DNA of 32,522 nucleotides from Plasmopara viticola (GCA_001695595.3 MBPM02000297.1:1-32522), one strand, 5' to 3'; shown: positions 1 through 9,760, numbered from the stretch's first letter. Made by a program: numbers and translations. Notes: generated by a model from the letters alone, not told the origin.

Positions 1-3
1 AGC

Positions 4-102
4 CTCAGATACGTCCAATACAGCTTCATAGACATGCAGCCATGCGTTTTAAGTAGAACGCAGCGATTCCTGCTCCAGTAGACGCGCCGATTCTTCCTAC
101 GG
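4..102 (+). repeat. Class A monomer (representative copy)
   Basis: Class A is recognised by GTCCAATACAGCTTCCTGG after the junction box and by the core GGACATGCAGCCATGCG, followed by TTTTAAGTAGAACGCAGCG. This first copy has CATAGACATG in place of CCTGGACATG. Subtypes include GCAGTCACGCG with AAGTAAAACTTAGCG (for example 1330–1370) and GCAGCCACGCG with AAGTAGAACATAGCG, which dominates after 29 kb. Class A usually precedes class B and follows class C or a GAAGGGGCAATT-type class B monomer. Confidence 0.9.
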
Positions 103-201
103 CTCAGATACGTCAAATCTAGCTTCCTGAGCAAGCACATATGCGTTGCAAGCGTACCTTAGCGAGTTCTGCTCCATTTGAAGCGTCGATTCTTCCCACG
201 G
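103..201 (+). repeat. Class B monomer (representative copy)
   Basis: Class B is the commonest type. It is recognised by CGTCAAATCTAGC after the junction box and the core GAGCAAGCACATA. The next four bases vary between copies: TGCG, CTCG, CGCG, CACG or CTGG. They are followed by TTGCAAGCG or TTTCAAGCG. Tails vary too: GAAGCGCCGATTCTTCC, GAAGAGCCGATTCTTTC and GAAGGGGCAATTCTTCC mark subtypes that occur in a preferred order inside the higher-order repeats. This copy is 99 bp because its junction is ACGG+CTCAG. Confidence 0.92.
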
Positions 202-401
202 CTCAGATACGTCAAAACTCGCTTCCTGAGCAAGCACATACTCGTTGCAAGCGCACCTTGGCGAATACTGCTCCATTTGAAGTGCGGATTCTTCCTACGG
301 CCTCAGATTCGTCAACTCTAGCTTCCTGAGCAAGCACATATGCGTTGCAAGCGTAACTTAGCGACTTCTGCTGTATTTGAAGCGCCAATTCTTCCCACGG
401 C

Positions 402-501
402 CTCAGATACGTCAAATGTAGCTTTCAGGACATGCAGACACGCGTTCCGAGTGTAACTAAGCGAGTTCTTCTCCGTTTGAAGATCCGATTCTTCCCACAG
501 C
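402..501 (+). repeat. Class C monomer (representative copy)
   Basis: Class C has the core GGACATGCAGACACG, then GTTCCGAGCGTAACTAAGCG or GTTGCGAGCGTAACTAAGCG, and a tail GAAGATCCGATTCTTCTTAC or GAAGATCTGATTC. It is usually 100 bp. It looks like a chimera with an A-like first half (GGACATGCAG) and its own second half. Copies occur at about 0.4–11.1 kb, 17.56 kb, 18.7–19.0 kb, 25.3–26.6 kb and 28.4–32.3 kb. They are absent from most of the core. This copy carries the uncommon variants AAATGTAGCTTTCAGG and CCGAGTGTAAC, which recur at 28602. Confidence 0.88.
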
Positions 502-1359
502 CTCAGATACGTCCAATACAGCTTCATAGACATGCAGCCATGCGTTTTAAGTAGAACGCAGCGATTCCTGCTCCAGTAGACGCGCCGATTCTTCCTACAG
601 CCTCAAATACGTCAAATCTAGCTTCCTGAGCAAGCCCATACTCGTTGCAAGCGTACCTTAGCGAGTTCTGCTGTATTTGAAGCGCCGATTCTTCCCACGG
701 CCTCAGATACGTCAAATATAGCTTCCAGGACATGCAGACACGAGTTGCGAGCGTATTTAAGCGAGTTATTCTCCTTTTGAAGATCTGATTCTCCTTACAG
801 CCTCAGATACGTCCGGTACAGCTTCCTGGACATGCAGCCACGCGTTTCAAGTAGAACATAGCGAATGCTGCTCAAATAGAAGCGCCGATTTTTCCCACAG
901 CTTCAAATACGTCAAATCTCGCTTCCTGAGCAAGCACATACTCGTTGCAAGCGTAACTTAGCGATTTCTGCTCCATTTGAAGGGGCAATTCTTCCTATAG
1001 CCTCAGATACGTCAAATACAGCTTCCTGGACATGCAGCCATGCGTTTCAAGAAGAACGCAGCAATTCCTGCTCCAGTAGAAGCGCCGATTCTTCCTACGG
1101 CTCAGATACGTCAAATCTAGCTTCCTGAGCAAGCACATATGCGTTGCAAGCGTACCTTAGCGAGTTCTGCTTCATTTGAAGCGTCGATTCTTCCCACGGC
1201 CTCAGATACGTCAGATTTTGCTTCCAGGACATGCAGACACGCGTTCCGAGCGTAACTAAGCGAGTTTTTCTCGTTTGGAGATCCGATTCTTCTTACATCC
1301 TCAGATACGTTCAATACAGCTTCCTGGACATGCAGTCACGACTTTTAAGTAAAACATAG

Positions 1360-2385
1360 CGATTGCTGCTCCAATAGAAGCGCCGATTCTTCCTACGGCT
1401 CAGATACGTCAAAACTCGCTTCCTGAGCAAGCACATACTCGTTTCAAGCGTATCTCAGCGAGTTCTGCTCCATTTAAAGAGCCGATTTTTTCTACGGTCT
1501 CAGATACGTCAAATCTAGCTTTCTGAGCAAGCACATACGCGTTGCGAGCGTAACTGAGCGAGTTCTGCTCCATTTGAAGGGGCAATTCTTCCTACAGCCT
1601 CAGATACGTCCAATACAGCTTCCTGGACATGCAGCCATGCGTTTTAAGTAGAACCCAGCACTTCCTGCTCCAGGAGAAGCGCCGATTCTTCCTACGGCTC
1701 AGATACGTCAAATATATCTTCCAGGACATGCAGACACGAGTTGCGAGCGAACTAAGCGAGTTCTTCTTTAGGGTTAAGAATTTATGGTTTAGGGTTTAGG
1801 TTTAGCCTCAGATACGTTAAATACAGCTTCCTGGACATGCAGTCACGCGTTTTAAGTAAAACTTAGCGATTGCTGCTCCAATAGAAGAGCCGATTCTTTC
1901 TACGGCCTCAGATACGTCAAATCTAGCTTTCTGAGCAAGCACATATGCGTTGCAAGCGTACCTTAGCGAGTTCTGCTCTATTTGAAGCGCCGATTCTTCC
2001 TATGGCCTCGGATACGTCAGATTTTGCTTCCAGGACATGCAGACACGCGTTCCGAGCGTAACTAAGCGAGTTTTTCTCGTTTGAAGATCCGATTCTTCTC
2101 ACAGCCTCAGATACGTTCAATACAGCTTCCTGGACATGCGGTCACGCGTTTTAAGTAAAACTTAGCGATTGCTGCTCCAATAGAAGCGCCGATTCTTCCT
2201 TCGGCTCAGATACGTCAAAACTCGCTTCCTGAGCAAGCACATACTCGTTTCAAGCGTAACTCAGCAAGTTCTGCTCCATTTGAAGTGCCGATTCTTTCTA
2301 CGGCCTCAGCTACGTCAAATCTAGCTTTCTGAGCAAGCACATATGCGTTGCAAGCGTACCTTAGCGAGTTCTGCTCCATTTGAAG
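1360..2385. repeat. 1.03 kb duplicated segment, copy 1 (pair at 5304–6329)
   Basis: Landmarks match at a constant offset of 3944 bp: the AACCCAGCACTTCC class A monomer, the one-base-shortened GCGAGCGAACTAAGCG class C monomer, the telomere-like block, and the pair of minus-strand open frames at 1923–2120 and 5867–6064. Differences are scattered single bases. Similarity breaks at the left where copy 2 has the truncated 53 bp monomer, and at the right near 2385, where this copy reads GAAGTGTTGATTCC and the other GAAGCGTCGATTC. Confidence 0.85.
1767..1805 (+). repeat. Interstitial telomere-like block 1 (degenerate TTTAGGG heptads)
   Basis: The 39 bp read in heptad register as TTTAGGG, TTAAGAA, TTTATGG, TTTAGGG, TTTAGGT, TTAG. 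The block replaces about 27 bp of tail in a class C monomer, directly after TTCTTC, and rejoins the array at AG|CCTCAGATACG. The unit containing it is therefore 109 bp (1698–1806). The G-rich strand is on plus, so a chromosome end of origin would lie to the right if orientation was retained. Confidence 0.85.
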
Positions 2386-3834
2386 TGTTGATTCCTCCTA
2401 CGGCCTCAGATACTTCTAATCTAGCTTCCAGGACATGCAGACACGCGTGCCGAGAGTAACTAAGCGAGTTCTTCTCCGTTTGTAGATCCAATTCTTCTTA
2501 CAGCCTCAGATACGTTCAATACAGGCAGCCACGCGTTTTAAGTAGAACTCAGCGTTTGCTGCTAGATGCGCCGATTCTTCCTACGGCTCAGATACGTCAA
2601 AAATCTCGCTTCCTGAGCAAGCATATACTCGTTTCAAGCGTAACTCAGCGAGTTCTGCTCCAATTGAAGAGCCGATTCTTTCTCCGGCCTCAGATACGTC
2701 AAATCTAGCATTCTGAGCAAGCACATATGCGTTGCAAGCGTAGCTTAGCGGGTTCTGCTCCATTTGAAGATCCGATTCTTCCTACAGCCTCAGATACGTC
2801 CAATACAGCTTCCTGGACATGCAGCCATGCGCTTTAAGTAGAACGCAGCGTTTGCTGCTAGATGCGCCGATTCTTCCTACGGCTCAGATACGTTCAAAAA
2901 TCTCGCTTCCTGAGCAAGCATATACTCGTTTCAAGCGTAACTCAGCGAGTTCTGCTCCATTTGAAGTGCCTATTCTTTCTACGGCCTCAGATTCGTCAAA
3001 TCTAACTTCCTGAGCAAGCACATATGCGTTGCAAGCGTACCTTAGCGAGTTCTGCTCCTTTTGAAGATCTGATTCTTCTTACAGTCTCAGATACGTCAGC
3101 GATTGCTGCTCCAATAGAAGCGCCGATTCTTCCTACGGCTCAGATACGTCAAAACTCGCTTCCCGAGCAAGCACATACTCGTTTCAAGCGTATCTCAGCG
3201 AGTTCTGCTCCATTTAAAGAGCCGATTCTTTCTACGGTCTCAGATACGTCAAATCTAGCTTTCTGAGCAAGCACATACGCGTTGCAAGCGTAACTTAGCG
3301 ATTTCTGCTCCATTTGAAGGGGCAATTCTTCCTACAGCCTCAGATACGTCCAATACAGCTTCCTGGACATGCAGCCATGCGTTTCAAGTAGAACGCAGCA
3401 ATTCCTGCTCCAGTAGACGCGCCGATTCTTCCTACAGCCTCAAATACGTCAAATCTAGCTTCCTGAGCAAGCACATATGCGTTGCAAGCGTACCTTAGCC
3501 AGTTCTGCTCCATTTGAAGCGCCGATTCTTCCCACGGCCTCAGATACGTCAAAAATAGCTTCCGGGACATGCAGACACGAGTTCCGAGCGTAACTAAGCG
3601 AGTTCTTCTTCTTTTGAAGATCTGATTCTTCTTCCAGCCTCAGATACGTCCAGTACAGCTTCCTGGACATGCGGTCACGCGTTTTAAGTAACGCTTAGAT
3701 ATTGCTGCTCCAATAGAAGCGCCGATTCTTCCTACGGCTCAGGTACGTCAAAACTCGCTTCCTGAGCAAGCACATACGCGTTGCAAGCGTACCTTAGCGA
3801 GTTCTGCTGTATTTGAAGCGCCTATTCTTCCCAC
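2386..3834. repeat. A/B/C mosaic containing an 880 bp segment repeated at 8.9 and 17.6 kb
   Basis: 2420–3300 matches 8862–9741 and 17564–18443, at offsets of 6441–6444 and then 8702 bp. Landmarks are the CTGCTAGATGCGCCG class A monomers, GCATATACTCG class B monomers, the AGATTCGTCAAATCTAACTT junction and the truncated 53 bp monomer at 3086. At 2524 the GCTTCCTGGACAT region has a private deletion of about 12 bp (ACAGGCAGCC). 3300–3834 holds further A, B, C, A and B monomers. No gene is seen. Confidence 0.82.
3086..3138. repeat. Truncated 53 bp class A monomer, locus 1
   Basis: The junction ATACGTC|AGCGATTGCTG joins the start box directly to the second half of a class A monomer. Compared with the intact form it lacks 46 bp, from CAATACAG to AAAACTT. 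The same breakpoint recurs at 5037, 5290, 9527 and 18229. Confidence 0.85.
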
Positions 3835-4850
3835 GGCCTTAGATACGGCAAATGAAGCTTTCAGGACATGCAGACACGCGTTCCGAGCGTAACTAAGCGA
3901 GTTCTTCTCCAGTAGAAGCGCCGATTCTTTCTACGGCCTCAGACACGTCAAATCTAGCTTCCTGAGCAAGCACATATGCGTTGCAAGCGAACCTTAGCGA
4001 GTTCTTCTCCAGTAGAAGCGCCGATTTTTTCTACGGCCTCAGATACGTCAAATCTAGCATTCTGAGCAAGCACATATGCGTTGCAAGCGTACCTTAGCGG
4101 GTTCTGCTCCATTTGAAGGGGCAATTTTTCCTACAGCCTCAGATACGTCCAATACAGCTTCCTGGACATGCAGCCATGCGTTTTAAGTAGAACGCAGCGA
4201 TTCCTGCTCCATTTAAAGCGCCGATTCTTCCTACGGCTCAGATACGTCAAATCTAGCTTCCTGAGCAAGCACATACTCGTTCCAAGCGTAACTCAGCAAG
4301 TTCTGCTCCATTTGAAGCGCCGATTCTTCCTACGGCTCAGATACGTCAAATCTAGCTTCCTGAACAAGCACATACTCGTTTCACGCGTAACTCAGCAAGT
4401 TCTGCTCCATTTGAAGCTCCGGTTCTTCCTACGGCTCAGATACGTCAAAAACTCGCTTCCTGAGCAAGCATATACTCGTTTCAAGCGTAACTCAGCGAGT
4501 TCTGCTCCATTTGAAGAGCCGATTCTTTCTCCGGCCTCAGATACGTCGAATCTAGCTTCCTGAGCAAGCACATACTCGTTTTAAGCGTAACTCAGCGAGT
4601 TCTGCTCCATTTGAAGAGCCGATTCTTTCTCCGGCCTCAGATACGTCAAATTCTAGCTTTCTAAGCACCACACATATGCGTTGCAAGCGTACCTTAGCGG
4701 GTTCTGCTCCATTCGAAGGGGCAATTCTCCCTACAGCCTCAGATACGTCCAATACAGCTTCCTGGACATGCAGCCATGCGTTTTAAGTAGAACGCAGCGA
4801 TTCCTGCTCCAGTAGAAGCGCCGATTCTTCCTACGGTTCAGATACGTCAA
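3835..4850. repeat. Long-range segment D3, copy 1
   Basis: It begins with the rare junction GGCCTTAGATACGGCAAATG, which also occurs at 7540, 10274, 11071 and 18977. It runs C, B, B, A, then several class B monomers with GCTCCGGTTC, and ends in the CACCACACAT variant near 4664. Offset to copy 2 is 3705 bp. From about 4440 the copies diverge in places: this one has GTCAAAAACTCGC and GCATATACTCG where copy 2 has GTCAAATCTAGC and GCACATACACG. Confidence 0.78.
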
Positions 4851-5303
4851 ATCTTGCATCCTGAGCAAGCACATATGCGTTGCAAGCGTACCTTAGCGAG
4901 TTCTGCTCCATTTGAAGCTCCGATTCTTCTCACGGCCTCAGATACGTCAAATATAGCTTCCAGGACATGCAGACACGAGTTCCGAGCGTAACTAAGCGAG
5001 TTTTTCTCCTTTTGAAGATCTGATTCTTCTTACAGCCTCAGATACGTCAGCGATTGCTGCTCCAATAGAAGCGCCGATTCTTCCTACGGTTCAAATACGT
5101 CAAATCTAGCATCCTGAGCAAGCACATATGCGTTGCAAGCGTACCTTAGCGAGTTCTGCTCGATTTGAAGCTCCGATTCTTCTCACGGCCTCAGATACGT
5201 CAAATATAGCTTCCAGGACATGCAGACACGTGTTCCGAGCGTAACTAAGCGAGTTCTTCTCCTTTTGAAGATCTGATTCTTCTTACAGCCTCAGATACGT
5301 CAG
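4851..5303. repeat. A/B/C monomers with a local three-monomer duplication
   Basis: Two near-identical runs each consist of class B (AATCTTGCATCC or AATCTAGCATCC), class C with AAATATAGCTTCC, and the 53 bp truncated class A. They have a period of 253 bp, starting near 4840 and 5090. No gene is seen. Confidence 0.75.
5037..5089. repeat. Truncated 53 bp class A monomer, locus 2
   Basis: It has the same 46 bp deletion and junction as at 3086. It is followed by a class B monomer beginning TTCAAATACG, and the next truncated copy lies only 253 bp downstream, so this stretch contains a local three-monomer duplication. Confidence 0.85.
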
Positions 5304-5342
5304 CGATTGCTGCTCCAATAGAAGCGCCGATTCTTCCTACGG
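5290..5342. repeat. Truncated 53 bp class A monomer, locus 3
   Basis: It has the same breakpoint as the other truncated copies. It marks the left edge of the copy-2 segment beginning at 5304, where the sister segment at 1360 has an intact class A monomer instead. Confidence 0.85.
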
Positions 5343-6329
5343 CTCAGATACGTCAAAACTCGCTTCCTGAGCAAGCACATACTCGTTTCAAGCGTATCTC
5401 AGCGAGTTCTGCTCCATTTTAAGAGCCGATTCTTTCTACGGTCTCAGATACGTCAAATCTAGCTTTCTGAGCAAGCACATACGCGTTGCAAGCGTAACTT
5501 AGCGAGTTCTGCTCCATTTAAAGGGGCAATTCTTTCTACAGCCTCAGATACGTCCAATACAGCTTCCTGGACATGCAGCCATGCGTTTTAAGTAGAACCC
5601 AGCACTTCCTGCTCCAGGAGAAGCGCCGATTCTTTCTACGGCTCAGATACGTCAAATATAGCTTCCAGGACATGCAGACACGAGTTGCGAGCGAACTAAG
5701 CGAGTTCTTCTTTAGGGTTAAGAATTTATGGTTTAGGGTTTAGGTTTAGCCTCAGATACGTTAAATACAGCTTCCTGGACATGCAGTCACGCGTTTTAAG
5801 TAAAACTTAGCGATTGCTGCTCCAATAGAAGAGCCGATTCTTTCTACGGCCTCAGATACGTCAAATCTAGCTTTCTGAGCAAGCACATATGCGTTGCAAG
5901 CGTACCTTAGCGAGTTCTGCTTCATTTGAAGCGCCGATTCTTCCTATGGCCTCGGATACGTCAGATTTTGCTTCCAGGACATGCAGACACGCGTTCCGAG
6001 CGTAACTAAGCGAGTTTTTCTCGTTTGAAGATCCGATTCTTCTCACAGCCTCAGATACGTTCAATACAGCTTCCTGGACATGCGGTCACGCGTTTTAAGT
6101 AAAACTTAGCGATTGCTGCTCCAATAGAAGCGCCGATTCTTCCTACGGCTCAGATACGTCAAAACTCGCTTCCTGAGCAAGCACATACTCGTTTCAAGCG
6201 TAACTCAGCAAGTTCTGCTCCATTTGAAGTGCCGATTCTTTCTTCGGCCTCAGATACGTCAAATCTAGCTTTCTGAGCTAGCACATATGCGTTGCAAGCG
6301 TACCTTAGCGAGTTCTGCTCCATTTGAAG
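5304..6329. repeat. 1.03 kb duplicated segment, copy 2
   Basis: This is the partner of 1360–2385 at +3944 bp, and it carries telomere-like block 2. Differences seen include CATTTTAAGAGCC for CATTTAAAGAGCC near 5417 and ATATAGCTTCC for ATATATCTTCC near 5660. Confidence 0.85.
5711..5749 (+). repeat. Interstitial telomere-like block 2
   Basis: It is identical to block 1 over 39 bp, exactly 3944 bp downstream and in the same class C monomer context. It arose by duplication of the surrounding segment, not by a second insertion. Confidence 0.85.
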
Positions 6330-6342
6330 CGTCGATTCTTCC

Positions 6343-7536
6343 CACGGCCTCAGATACGTCAAATATAGCTTCCAGGACATGCAGACACGAGTTTCGAGCG
6401 TAACTAAGCGAGTTCTTCTCCGTTTGAAGATCTGATTCTTCTTCCAGCATCAGAAACGTCCAGTACAGCTTCCTGGACATGCAGTCACGAGTTTTAAGTA
6501 AAACTTAGCGATTGCTGCTCCAATAGAAGCGCCGATTCTTCCTACGGCTCAGATACGTCAAATTTCGCTTCTTGAGCAAGCACATACTCGTTTAAGCGTA
6601 TCTCAGCGAGTTCTGCTCCATTTGGAGAGCCGATTCTTTCTACGGCCTCAGATACGTCAAATCTAGCTTTCAGAGCAAGCACATACGCGTTTCAAGCGTA
6701 ACTTAGCGAGTTCTGCTCCATTTGAAGGGGCAATTCTTCTTACAGCCTCAGATACGTCCAATACAGCTTCCTGGACATGCAGCCATGCGTTTTTAGTAGA
6801 ACGCAGCAATTCCTGCTCCAGTAGAAGCGCCGATTCTTCCTACGGCTCAGATACGTCAAATCTAGCTTCCTGAGCAAGCACATATGCGTTGCAAGCGTAC
6901 CTTAGCGAGTTCTGCTCCATTTGAAGCGTCGATTCTTCCCACGGTCTCAGATACGTCAAAAATAGCTTCCAGGACATGCAGACACGAGTTCCGAGCGTAA
7001 CTAAGCGAGTTCTTCTCCTTTTGAAGATCTGATTCTTCTTCCAGCCTCAGATACGTCCAGTACAGCTTCCTGGACATGCGGTCACGCGTTTTAAGTAACG
7101 CTTAGATATTGCTGCTCCAATAGAAGCGCCGATTCTTCCTACGGCTCAGATACGTCAAATTTCGCTTCTTGAGCAAGCACATACTCGTTTAAGCGTATCT
7201 CAGCGAGTTCTGCTCCATTTGGAGAGCCGATTCTTTCTACGGCCTCAGATACGTCAAATCTAGCTTTCTGAGCAAGCACATACGCGTTGCAAGCGTAACT
7301 TAGCGAGTTCTGCTCCATTTGAAGGGGCAATTCTTCCTACAGCCTCAGATAGGTCCAATACAGCCTTCTGGACATGCAGCCATGCATTTTAAGTAGAACG
7401 AAGCACTTCCTGCTCCAGTAGAAGCGCCGATTCTTCCTACGGCTCAGATACGTCAAATCTAACTTCCTGAGCAAGCACATATGCGTTGCAAGCGTACCTT
7501 AGCGAGTTCTGCTCCATTTGAAGCGTCGATTCTTCC
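6343..7536. repeat. 597 bp (six-monomer) tandem duplication
   Basis: 6343–6939 and 6940–7536 align at +597. Markers are the ATTTCGCTTCTTGAGC class B monomer (6562 and 7159) with the shortened TCGTTTAAGCG, GATCTGATTCTTCTTCCAG, and CCATTTGGAGAGCC. The copies differ at several sites, for example TTAAGTAAAACTTAG against TTAAGTAACGCTTAG. This makes the duplication older than the 797 and 898 bp ones. Confidence 0.78.
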
Positions 7537-7539
7537 CAC

Positions 7540-8759
7540 GGCCTTAGATACGGCAAATGAAGCTTTCAGGACATGCAGACACGCGTTCCGAGCGTAACTA
7601 AGCGAGTTCTTCTCCAGTAGAAGCGCCGATTCTTTCTACGGCCTCAGATACGTCAAATCTAGCTTCCTGAGCAAGCACATATGCGTTGCAAGCGAACCTT
7701 AGCGAGTTCTTCTCCAGTAGAAGCGCCGATTTTTTCTACGGCCTCAGATACGTCAAATCTAGCATTCTGAGCAAGCACATATGCGTTGCAAGCGTACCTT
7801 AGCGGGTTCTGCTCCATTTGAAGCGGCAATTTTTCCTACAGCCTCAGATACGTCCAATACAGCTTCCTGGACATGCAGCCATGCGTTTTAAGTGGAACGC
7901 AGCGATTCCTGCTCCAGTAGAAGCGCCGATTCTTCCTACGGCTCAGATACGTCAAATCTAGCTTCCTGAGCAAGCACATACTCGTTCCAAGCGTAACTCA
8001 GCAAGTTCTGCTCCATTTGAAGCGCCGATTCTTCCTACGGCTCAGATACGTCAAATCTAGCTTCCTGAGCAAGCACATACTCGTTTCAAGCGTAACTCAG
8101 CAAGTTCTGCTCCATTTGAAGCTCCGGTTCTTCCTACGGCTCAGATACGTCAAATCTAGCTTCCTGAGCAAGCACATACACGTTTCAAGCGTAACTCAGC
8201 GAGTTCTACTCCTTTGAAGAGCCGATTCTTTCTCCGGCCTCAGATACGTCAAATCTAGCTTCATGAGCAAGCACATACTCGTTTCAAGCGTAACTCAGCG
8301 AGTTCTGCTCCATTTGAAGAGCCGATTCTTTCTCCGGCCTCAGATACGTCAAATCTAGCTTTCTGAGCACCACACATATGCGTTGCAAGCGTACCTTAGC
8401 GGGTTCTGCTCCATTCGAAGGGGCAATTCTCCCTACAGCCTCAGATACGTGCAATACAGCTTCCTGGACATGCAGCCATGCGTTTTAAGAAGAACGCAGC
8501 GATTCCTGCTCCAGTAGAAGCGCCGATTCTTCCTACGGTTCAGATACGTCAAATCTAGCTTCCTAAACAAGCAGATACTGGTTTCAAGCGTAACTCAGCA
8601 AGTTCTGCTCCATTTGAAGCGCCGATTCTTCCTACGGCTCAGATACGTCAAATCTAGCTTCCTGAGCAAGCACATACACGTTTCAAGCGTAACTCAGCGA
8701 GTTCTACTCCTTTGAAGAGCCGATTCTTTCTCCGGCCTCAGATACGTCAAATCTAGCTT
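7540..8759. repeat. Long-range segment D3, copy 2
   Basis: It matches 11071–12289 at +3530/3531 and 18977–20195 at +11437. The same 66-codon open frame appears at 8017, 11547 and 19454. It ends near 8760, where this copy continues with a TATTCG class B monomer and copy 3 continues with the CACCACACAT variant. This shows independent breakpoints. Confidence 0.84.
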
Positions 8760-8861
8760 CCTGAGCAAGCACATATTCGTTGCAAGCGTACCTTAGCGAG
8801 TTCTGCTCCATTTGAAGCGCCGATTCTTCCCACGGCCTCAGATACGTCAAATATAGCTTCC

Positions 8862-9741
8862 AGGACATGCAGACACGAGTTGCGAGCGTAACTAAGCGAG
8901 TTCTTCTCCGTTTGAAGATTCAATTCTTCTTACAGCCTCAGACACGTTCAATACAGCTTCCTGGACATGCAGCCACGTGTTTTAAGTATAACTCAGCGTT
9001 TGCTGCTAGATGCGCCGATTCTTCCTACGGCTCAGATACGTCAAATCTCGCTTCCTGAGCAAGCATATACTCGTTTCAAGCGTAACTCAGCGAGTTATGC
9101 TTCTATTCAAGAGCCGATTCTTTCTCCAGCCTCAGATACGTCAAATCTAGCATTCTGAGCAAGCACATATGCGTTGCAAGCGTAGCTTAGCGGGTTCTGC
9201 TCCATTTAAAGATCCGATTCTTCCTACAGCCTCAGATACGACCAATACAGCTTCTTGAACATGCAGCCATGCGCTTTAAGTAGAACGCAGCGTTTGCTGC
9301 CAGATGCGCCGATTCTTACTACGGCTCAGATACGTCAAAAATCTCGCTTCCTGAGCAAGCATATACTCGTTTCAAGCGTAACTCAGCGAGTTCTGCTCCA
9401 TTTGAAGAGCCGATTCTTTCTACGGCCTCAGATTCGTCAAATCTAACTTCCTGAGCAAGCACATATGCGTTGCAAGCGTACCTTAGCGAGTTCTGCTCCT
9501 TTTGAAGATCTGATTCTTCTTACAGTCTCAGATACGTCAGCGATTGCTGCTCCAATAGAAGCGCCGATTCTTCCTACGGCTCAGATACGTCAAAACTCGC
9601 TTCCCGAGCAAGCACATACTCGTTTCAAGCGTATCTCAGCGAGTTCTGCTCCATTTAAAAAGACGATTCTTTCTACGGTCTCAGATACGTCAAATTTAGC
9701 TTTCTGAGCAAGCACATACGCGTTGCAAGCGTAACTTAGCG
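8862..9741. repeat. 880 bp segment D2, copy 2
   Basis: It aligns with 17564–18443 at exactly +8702 with very few differences, for example CGTTTGAAGATTC against CGTTTGGATATTC near 8910. It aligns with 2420–3300 at −6441 to −6444 with more differences. Order: class C, the TGCTAGATGCGCC class A, class B, class B, the TGCCAGATGCGCC class A, class B, class B, truncated class A, class B, class B. Confidence 0.85.
9527..9579. repeat. Truncated 53 bp class A monomer, locus 4
   Basis: It is preceded by TTACAGTCTCAG, a C-to-T variant shared only with 3086 and 18229. This ties those three loci to one duplicated segment. Confidence 0.85.
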
Positions 9742-9760
9742 AGTTCTGCTCCATTTGAAG

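Larger units (their letters stand above)
1..1359. repeat. Left flank: heterogeneous A/B/C monomers
   Basis: There is no gene. Monomers run A, B, B, B, C, A, B, C, A, B, A, B, C, A, and few neighbours are near-identical. Rare variants include GCACCTTGGCGAATACTG at about 251, AAGCCCATACTCG at about 630, and the ATAGCGAATGCTGCTC type at 857–873. These resemble monomers at 28.6–32 kb more than the core. The short open frames in this stretch are repeat translations. Confidence 0.8.

Noticed and set aside
119..136. Hairpin GCTT…AAGC in class B (GCTTCCTGAGCAAGC) as an RNA or terminator element
   Set aside because: The stem is only 4 bp, lacks a T-run and is present in every class B monomer, so it gives no evidence of a specific regulatory role.
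1767..1805. A true chromosome end
   Set aside because: Only 39–47 bp of degenerate heptads, with satellite continuing on both sides. It is interstitial.
2524..2535. Possible transposon scar at ACAGGCAGCC
   Set aside because: It is a simple loss of about 12 bp from a class A monomer. There is no target-site duplication or inserted DNA.
4168..4563. 131-codon open frame as a small gene
   Set aside because: It consists of four class B-type monomers in frame and shares its peptide with frames at 8017, 13038 and 14492. No codon or start context separates it from the array.
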